Assembly: GCF_000424665.1 (NCBI RefSeq)
Contig: NZ_AUKI01000006.1
Span: forward strand, 1 to 32,998
DNA from: Salinimicrobium terrae DSM 17865
Lineage (GTDB): Bacteria; Bacteroidota; Bacteroidia; Flavobacteriales; Flavobacteriaceae
Direction of reading: 5' to 3'
Length of the DNA stretch: 32,998 nt
Shown: positions 27,753-32,998 of the stretch, piece by piece
How positions within the stretch are numbered: position 1 is the stretch's first letter
Layout of the letters: each line of letters opens with the position of its first letter
The notes under the pieces: model-generated
Databases searched by the model: none
What the model saw: only the letters and a program-made list of their open reading frames with translations
What the model was told of the DNA's origin: nothing
Made by a program: the position numbers and the translations under genes

Positions 27753-28989
27753 TTTCCAAAGTTTTACCCAATAAATAATCGATTTTTGCCAGCGCTGTAA
27801 GGTAGTTCGCTTCTACTTCTGCTACTGCCAGCTGATATTTTAAAAGTTCCTGTCGTACTCTTAGAATTTCCTCAAAATTGGAGGCCGCATTCCGGTAAGA
27901 GGAAAGTAGTAAATTGAGCACCTGTTTAGAACTTTCTACCTGTTGCTCATATAAAGCCAGCATGGCCCTCGCCTCCTTTACTTCAAACAGTGCTACTTCA
28001 ATTTCTGCTAAAAGTTGGTTTTCCAAACCTTCTTTTCGCTGCTCATAACTTTCGGCCATAAAAGCGGCCTGTTTGCGTGCTGCTCTATATTTCCCCCGGA
28101 AAATTGGTAAGCTAATAGAAAGCATAGGCATGATTGCATCGCGGCCGTTGTCTTCCACTGCCATATCCATTCTTTCTCCAACAATCACGTAATCAACTCC
28201 AATTCCTATATTGGGCATTCCTTCTTTCTTCGCAAGTTCTTCCCTTGCCCGTGCCGAAGCCGCCATCTTCTCCATTTCCTCAAGTTGAGGATTGCCTGTA
28301 ACAAAGGTGTCAAAAAAGGCATTTTCAGGAAGTATTTCTATTTCATCCGGCACAATTACTGCTTCATATATTTCCCTGTTCAGCAAAGCATTGAACTGGG
28401 CTTGCAGCACTTCCCGTCTGAGCCGGATGACTTCCAGGCCGGTTACAGATTCATTCCGAAGCAGGTCGGCTTGCAGCACATCAGATAATGCTCCGCTGCC
28501 TGCACTCACACGCGACAGGGCGAGATCTTTATAATTCTGAAGAATCTCCAGATTTTCCTGCTGAAACTGAAGCTGCTGTTCAAGTTCGTACAGCTCATAA
28601 TATTTGCTGCTCACCTGCAACAGAAGCTCATTGCGAGCATCCAAAAAAGCCTGAAACTTTGCTTCGGCCATTAAAATTGCCACATTTTCCCGCACCTCCA
28701 GGGTTCCAAACCACGGAAACATCTGCATCAGTGAAAAACGTGCTTCCTGCGGTCCCAATCGTGTCTCCACCATCTGCCCGAAGGCCGATACGGTAAGTGT
28801 TGGATCGGGCAGACTTTTCACTTGTGGTGCTTCCTGCAGCGCAGCTTCAAATTCGGAATAAGCAGCCTTCACTTTCGGATTATTTTCCGCAGCGATCAGC
28901 AGATAGTCCTCCAGGGTCTGGGCATTCATGCTTCCCGAAAGAAGAAAAAGCAGACCTGTCAAAAAGGGTATTTTTAAAGAGTTTTTCAT
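27736..28989 (-). CDS. cusC: TolC-family outer-membrane efflux protein (CusC-like)
   Basis: This 417-residue protein has a signal peptide (LLSGSMNAQ, about residue 24). Two outer-membrane-factor repeats follow, rich in long helices: LLLQVSSKYYELYELEQQLQ in the first, and the second with EVALFEVKEARAMLALYEQQ and SYRNAASNFEEILRVRQELL. These are characteristic of TolC/CusC trimers that form the exit duct. Its ATG overlaps the cusA TGA (ATGA), and its end overlaps cusB by 17 bases, so the three are translationally coupled. Symbol given by operon context. Confidence 0.88.
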   Translation of the reverse strand: MKNSLKIPFLTGLLFLLSGSMNAQTLEDYLLIAAENNPKVKAAYSEFEAALQEAPQVKSLPDPTLTVSAFGQMVETRLGPQEARFSLMQMFPWFGTLEVRENVAILMAEAKFQAFLDARNELLLQVSSKYYELYELEQQLQFQQENLEILQNYKDLALSRVSAGSGALSDVLQADLLRNESVTGLEVIRLRREVLQAQFNALLNREIYEAVIVPDEIEILPENAFFDTFVTGNPQLEEMEKMAASARAREELAKKEGMPNIGIGVDYVIVGERMDMAVEDNGRDAIMPMLSISLPIFRGKYRAARKQAAFMAESYEQRKEGLENQLLAEIEVALFEVKEARAMLALYEQQVESSKQVLNLLLSSYRNAASNFEEILRVRQELLKYQLAVAEVEANYLTALAKIDYLLGKTLENDKQK

Positions 28990-31900
28990 CCTTCAGTTAT
29001 TTTGTTTTCGTTTCTTGTCACTACAGTTTCCCGCCAAATTGCCTGAAGTACGGGCACCACGAAAATTGTCATGATCTGGATTACCATTCCTCCCACAATA
29101 GGGATAGCCATGGGCACCATGATGTCAGCACCTTTTCCGGTGGAGGTCAACACAGGATATAAAGCAATAATGGTCACAGCTGTGGTCATCATCGCCGGCC
29201 GCACTCTTTTTCTTCCAGCTTCCAAAACTGCGGCTCTTACTGCAGGTACGGTTTGCGGATCGCGCTTTTCAAAAACCTGGTGAATATAGGTTCCCATAAG
29301 CACGCCATCATCTGTTGCGATCCCAAAGAGGGCAATAAAACCTACCCACACTGCCACACTTAAATTGATCGTGCCCATCTGGAAAAGGTCCCGCATATTC
29401 ATTCCCGAAATGCTGAAGTCCATAAACCACGGCTGCCCATAAAGCCAGATCATTATAAATCCACCGGCAAAAGCCACAAATACCCCCGAAAAATGGATCG
29501 TAGAAGCAATTACAGTCTTAAACTGAAAGTACAACAACAGAAAGATGATCACCAGGGAAATAGGTATAACTATGGCAAGTCTTTTAACAGCCCGCACCTG
29601 ATTCTCATAATTTCCGGAAAACTCAAAACTCACTCCCGGAGGGACAACAAGCTCTCCGGTTGCAATTCTTGCTGCAATCATGGCCTGGGCATCATTAACG
29701 ACGTTCACTTCGGCGAAATCTTCTTTTTTATCAAACAACACATAGCCAACCAAAAACGTGTCCTCACTCTTGATCATTTGTGGCCCTTTTACGTAGCGTA
29801 CATCCACGAGCTGTCCCAGCGGAATTTGTGCTCCGGTGGGTGTTGGCACCAAAATACGCTCGATCTCCTCGGGCGAATTTCGTAGCTCCCGTGGATACCT
29901 CACCCGCACCGGATAACGTTCCCGACCTTCTACTGTGGTGGTGATCTCCATACCGCCAATGGCAGTTTCAATGGTTTGCTGCACTTTTTCAATGCTTAGA
30001 CCGTAGCGGGCAATATTCTGCCGGTTAATGTCAAGTTCCAGGTATGGTTTTCCTACAATACGATCGGCGAAAACTGCTTCCTCTTTTACTGAAGGCACTT
30101 GCTTAAGTATCTCTTCCAGCTCAAATCCGAACTCCTGAATCGTCTCTAAATCTGGTCCATAGACTTTGATGCCCATTGGTGCCCGCATCCCCGTTTGCAG
30201 CATCACAAGTCTGGTTTCAATAGGCTGCAGTTTAGGTGCTGAAGTTACTCCGGGTAATCTGGTGACCTGCACGATCTCATCCCAAATATCATCGGGGCTT
30301 AAAATATGATCTCTCCAGTTTCTGAAATATTCTCCATCTTCATCGGCCACCAGGTCTTTTGCAGAAATATTCCGAAGTACTGCCTTTTCATGTGGAATAG
30401 CTTCCCCCGTCTTCAGAATGAAATTTCCGTCGTCATCTACTCTAAAGCGCTGCATTTTTCCTTCTTCATTCAGGATATATTCCGGCTTGTAATTAATGAC
30501 ATTCTCATACATGGAAATAGGCGCGGGATCAATAGCTGTTTCTGCCCGGCCCAGTTTTCCAACGGCAACTTCGACTTCAGGAATATTGGTCACTGCCATA
30601 TCGAGCTTTTGCAGTACTTCCTTACTACCTTCGATCCCAAGGTGTGGCATCGAAGTAGGCATCAATAGAAAGCTTCCTTCATTAAGGGTGGGCATGAATT
30701 CTTTTCCGACTCCGGGAAAAGTTTCGGAAGCTGCTATCCAGCCGTCAGATTCTCTTATATCCCAACCAATTTCCTCTGCTCCTTCGGCTACAAATCCGAA
30801 GATTTTTGGAAAGCCCTGCCAAATCAATAATCCAATAAGAATAGTGACGATTGGTAAGGCGAGGAAGGTTTTTTTATTCTCCAGGCACCAGGTGAGAATA
30901 TTCTCGTAATACTTCACAATAGCCAAAAGTGCTGCCAGAGTGATCACCAGCAAAATGATCACAAAAAGGTAATTTTCTATAATGCTATTCCGTACACCGA
31001 GTGGCATCCAATGTGTCGTAAGAAAAAATATAGTCACCGCCAGGATGATGAAAAGGGAGATCTCTTTAGAATATTTTCCAAGGAAGCCACGGCTTTGGGG
31101 CTCCAGCAATCTCAAGATTCCTATTACCGAAAGCGCAAGTGGAAGCCACATTCCGAAGAGTAGGGAAAGAATAATTCCGCCGGCTATTAAACCATAATTC
31201 CAGATTCGATTGACCCTTTCTTTTTTCAGCCTTAAAGAGAAAAAATAATAAGACAACATTGGCAGTACGATCACCCCGAGTAAAAACGCGGCTATAAGCG
31301 CAAAGGTTTTTGTAAAAGCCAGGGGGCGGAACAATTTTCCTTCGGCATGCTCCATAAAGAACACCGGCAGGAAACTCACGACTGTAGTCGCAAGCGCAGT
31401 TGTCACGGCAGGTCCTACTTCAATAGTAGCATTTCTTATGACGCGCAGCAGTTTTGCCCCACCGGCATCCTTATTTTCATCAAATTCAAGGTGACGCAAC
31501 GTATTTTCTACAAACACAATCCCCACGTCGACCATTACCCCAATGGCAATGGCTATCCCCGAAAGTGCCACCACATTTGCGTCCACTCCAAAGTAGCGCA
31601 TGGCTATAAAAGTCATTAGTACGGCAATGGGCAGCAGACTTGAAATAAGAATGGACGCACGAAGGTTGAGCACCAGGATGATCACCACAATTATACTGAT
31701 GAGAATCTCGTCGGAAAGGGCACTTTCCAAGGTTCCCAGTGTCTCCTGAATAAGTTGGGTACGGTCGTAGAAAGGTACTACGGTAAGCCTGCTTACAGTG
31801 CCATCCTCCAGAACTTTTGTCGGCATTCCGGGAGCGATCTCTGCAATCTTCTCCTTTACGTTATTAATTACCGCCAAAGGATTAGATCCATACCGGGCTA

Positions 31901-32699
31901 CTACAACCCCGCCGACCACTTCAGCTCCCGCTTTGTCGAGAATACCACGTCTTTCGGCAGGTCCAAGAGTGACGACTCCAATATCCGAAATTAGTATTGG
32001 CGTGTTGTCGTTCACTGCGACTACAGTGTTTTCGATATCCTCGAGGGATTCAATGTAGCCCAGACCACGAACCAAATATTCCACCTGATTCACCTCTATC
32101 GTCTTGGCACCAATATCGCGGTTGGAATTTTTGACCGCCATCATTACGTCATCGATCCCTACATTAAAAGCTTTCAAAGCATCGGGATCTACATCCACCT
32201 GGTATTCCTGAACAAAGCCTCCCACAGAAGCAACTTCAGAAACTCCTTCCACTCCGCTTAAGCCGAGTTTTACGTAGTAATCCTGCACCGATCTTATCTC
32301 ATGGAGATCCCAGCCACCGGTAACATTTCCTGCTGTATCCCTTCCCTCCAGGGTGTACCAGAAGACCTGGCCTAGTGCAGTTGCATCGGGTCCCAGAGTT
32401 GGTTGGGCATCTTCAGGTAAAAGACCAGAAGGCAGAGAATTGATCTTTTCAAGAATTCGGGTACGGGACCAATAGAATTCTACATCTTCATTAAATATAA
32501 TGTTGATGCTCGAAAACCCAAACATCGAAGTACTTCGAATGGATTCCACTCCTGGAATACCCAGAAGTGAAGTTGTCAACGGATAGGTGATCTGGTCCTC
32601 GATGTCTTGCGGCGAGCGGCCGGGCCATTCGGTAAAGACGATCTGCTGATTTTCTCCAAGATCTGGAATTGCATCTACAGGAACGGGATCACGAGGCAA
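28986..32699 (-). CDS. cusA: CusA-type heavy-metal RND pump, 5' end lost at an IS junction
   Basis: The frame gives 1237 residues, from LPRDPVPVDAIPDLGENQQ onward. The family core is intact: FTEWPGRSPQDIEDQITYP, GPDATALGQVFWYTLEG, the relay Asp391 in GVMVDVGIVFVEN, and the Met/Glu block LNEGSFLLMPTSMPHLG. Extra hydrophobic segments around 500-640 match the large Bacteroidetes form. The N-terminal helix and roughly 40-50 residues expected ahead of the DPVPVDAIPDL block are absent. The only start here is a TTG at 32697-32699; no in-frame ATG exists before MFGFSSIN. In the same frame upstream is the transposase stop codon at 32727-32729. This is likely a disrupted, probably nonfunctional gene unless it is rescued by an alternative start. 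Confidence 0.88.
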   Translation of the reverse strand: MPRDPVPVDAIPDLGENQQIVFTEWPGRSPQDIEDQITYPLTTSLLGIPGVESIRSTSMFGFSSINIIFNEDVEFYWSRTRILEKINSLPSGLLPEDAQPTLGPDATALGQVFWYTLEGRDTAGNVTGGWDLHEIRSVQDYYVKLGLSGVEGVSEVASVGGFVQEYQVDVDPDALKAFNVGIDDVMMAVKNSNRDIGAKTIEVNQVEYLVRGLGYIESLEDIENTVVAVNDNTPILISDIGVVTLGPAERRGILDKAGAEVVGGVVVARYGSNPLAVINNVKEKIAEIAPGMPTKVLEDGTVSRLTVVPFYDRTQLIQETLGTLESALSDEILISIIVVIILVLNLRASILISSLLPIAVLMTFIAMRYFGVDANVVALSGIAIAIGVMVDVGIVFVENTLRHLEFDENKDAGGAKLLRVIRNATIEVGPAVTTALATTVVSFLPVFFMEHAEGKLFRPLAFTKTFALIAAFLLGVIVLPMLSYYFFSLRLKKERVNRIWNYGLIAGGIILSLLFGMWLPLALSVIGILRLLEPQSRGFLGKYSKEISLFIILAVTIFFLTTHWMPLGVRNSIIENYLFVIILLVITLAALLAIVKYYENILTWCLENKKTFLALPIVTILIGLLIWQGFPKIFGFVAEGAEEIGWDIRESDGWIAASETFPGVGKEFMPTLNEGSFLLMPTSMPHLGIEGSKEVLQKLDMAVTNIPEVEVAVGKLGRAETAIDPAPISMYENVINYKPEYILNEEGKMQRFRVDDDGNFILKTGEAIPHEKAVLRNISAKDLVADEDGEYFRNWRDHILSPDDIWDEIVQVTRLPGVTSAPKLQPIETRLVMLQTGMRAPMGIKVYGPDLETIQEFGFELEEILKQVPSVKEEAVFADRIVGKPYLELDINRQNIARYGLSIEKVQQTIETAIGGMEITTTVEGRERYPVRVRYPRELRNSPEEIERILVPTPTGAQIPLGQLVDVRYVKGPQMIKSEDTFLVGYVLFDKKEDFAEVNVVNDAQAMIAARIATGELVVPPGVSFEFSGNYENQVRAVKRLAIVIPISLVIIFLLLYFQFKTVIASTIHFSGVFVAFAGGFIMIWLYGQPWFMDFSISGMNMRDLFQMGTINLSVAVWVGFIALFGIATDDGVLMGTYIHQVFEKRDPQTVPAVRAAVLEAGRKRVRPAMMTTAVTIIALYPVLTSTGKGADIMVPMAIPIVGGMVIQIMTIFVVPVLQAIWRETVVTRNENKITEG

Positions 32700-32711
32700 T
32701 AGGGGATCATG

Positions 32712-32998
32712 CCTAATTGTTGTGGACTAGACAAATATTCTAGTTAATCTATACAGGAAAAATTCGACATTTTTCACTCCTCTAAATTGACTTCTAAAGG
32801 CCTTTATTTTTGCATTAAAAGATTCTGCTGAAGCGTTTGTGCTTCTATTTTGGAAGTAGTTTAAGATCGACCTATAATTTAGCTGTATACTGTTGGCTAC
32901 TGTATTGAAGGCTTTAAAACCTGTATCCTCGACTTGTTTGTACCAGTGCGCCAGCTTGGTAAAGGCCACACCCTTATCTTTTGTCTCATTGAATATGG
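32712..32998 (-). mobile_element. 3' end of an ISAon1/ISL3-like insertion sequence (partial)
   Basis: It contains the C-terminal part of a transposase and the short region after it. The junction with cusA lies between 32705 and 32726, because cusA homology resumes at DPLLPRDP (the open frame immediately downstream). The left inverted repeat and target duplication cannot be seen, since the other end lies outside the window, so the exact boundary is approximate. Confidence 0.72.
32727..32998 (-). CDS. Transposase, C-terminal part (ISAon1/ISL3-like)
   Basis: The frame is open to the right window edge and ends at a TAG at 32727-32729. Readable residues include AFTKLAHWYKQVEDTGFKAF and the conserved NRSTNASAESFNAKIKAF, followed by FRGVKNVEFFLYRLTRIF. 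The ASAESFNAKIK block with its Glu is the DDE C-terminal motif of Bacteroidetes ISAon1-type transposases, related to the ISL3 class. The group assignment is from memory. A GTG at 32967-32969 is not the true start; the gene continues upstream. Confidence 0.88.
   Translation of the reverse strand, partial: IFNETKDKGVAFTKLAHWYKQVEDTGFKAFNTVANSIQLNYRSILNYFQNRSTNASAESFNAKIKAFRSQFRGVKNVEFFLYRLTRIFV

Noticed and set aside
28986-32699. Possible fusion or frameshift explaining the long cusA product
   Set aside because: The length and extra hydrophobic segments match the large Bacteroidetes CusA type as remembered, with no internal break in motifs. Only the 5' end is abnormal.
1-32998. CRISPR arrays, tRNA genes, riboswitches and phage genes
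   Set aside because: No regularly spaced repeats, cloverleaf folds, known aptamer motifs or phage structural genes were noticed in the intergenic regions.

Overview
The window comes from a Bacteroidetes genome, most likely a marine-type Flavobacteriaceae; the genus cannot be fixed from the sequence alone. Supporting signs are a SusC/SusD pair, two type IX secretion (T9SS) proteins (a PorP/SprF-like protein and a type B C-terminal sorting domain), a LysRS with a C-terminal extension, moderate-to-low G+C, and repeated TAnnTTTG promoter elements, the -7 signature of this phylum.

Left end (1-3.4 kb): the 5' end of a 16S rRNA gene runs off the left edge on the minus strand. It is preceded by a long AT-rich upstream region with four near-copies of a Bacteroidetes promoter. 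A structured element resembling a flavobacterial intergenic RNA follows at about 859-966, then a putative porin gene. Centre-left (3.4-8.3 kb): an orphan susC-susD operon with a good terminator. Middle (8.3-14.6 kb): housekeeping genes, namely rnhB with a large lipoprotein gene, lipB with a 52-codon Pmp3/YqaE gene, lysS, and a small helical protein. Next (14.6-20.3 kb): a T9SS cargo adhesin with its PorP/SprF-like partner, and a divergent zinc metalloprotease lipoprotein.

Right third (20.4-32.7 kb): a leftward copper/heavy-metal resistance operon in the order cusA, cusC, cusB, DUF3347 lipoprotein, AraC-type regulator with a metal-binding N-terminus, copA with three HMA and two further metal-binding modules, and an ArsP-type permease. 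Together these would move Cu(I) or a similar soft metal out of the cytoplasm (CopA) and out of the periplasm (CusABC), with periplasmic metal handling by DUF3347 and HMBD modules and control by the regulator. The 5' end of cusA is missing: in-frame homology begins just downstream of the 3' end of an ISAon1/ISL3-like transposase gene that runs off the right edge. The first transmembrane helix, start codon and native promoter of the operon are therefore absent here.

Several computed open frames begin at TTG codons. I moved the starts of rnhB, the porin and the T9SS adhesin to downstream ATGs. I kept non-ATG starts for lipB (TTG) and the AraC regulator (GTG), where protein alignment from memory favours them.
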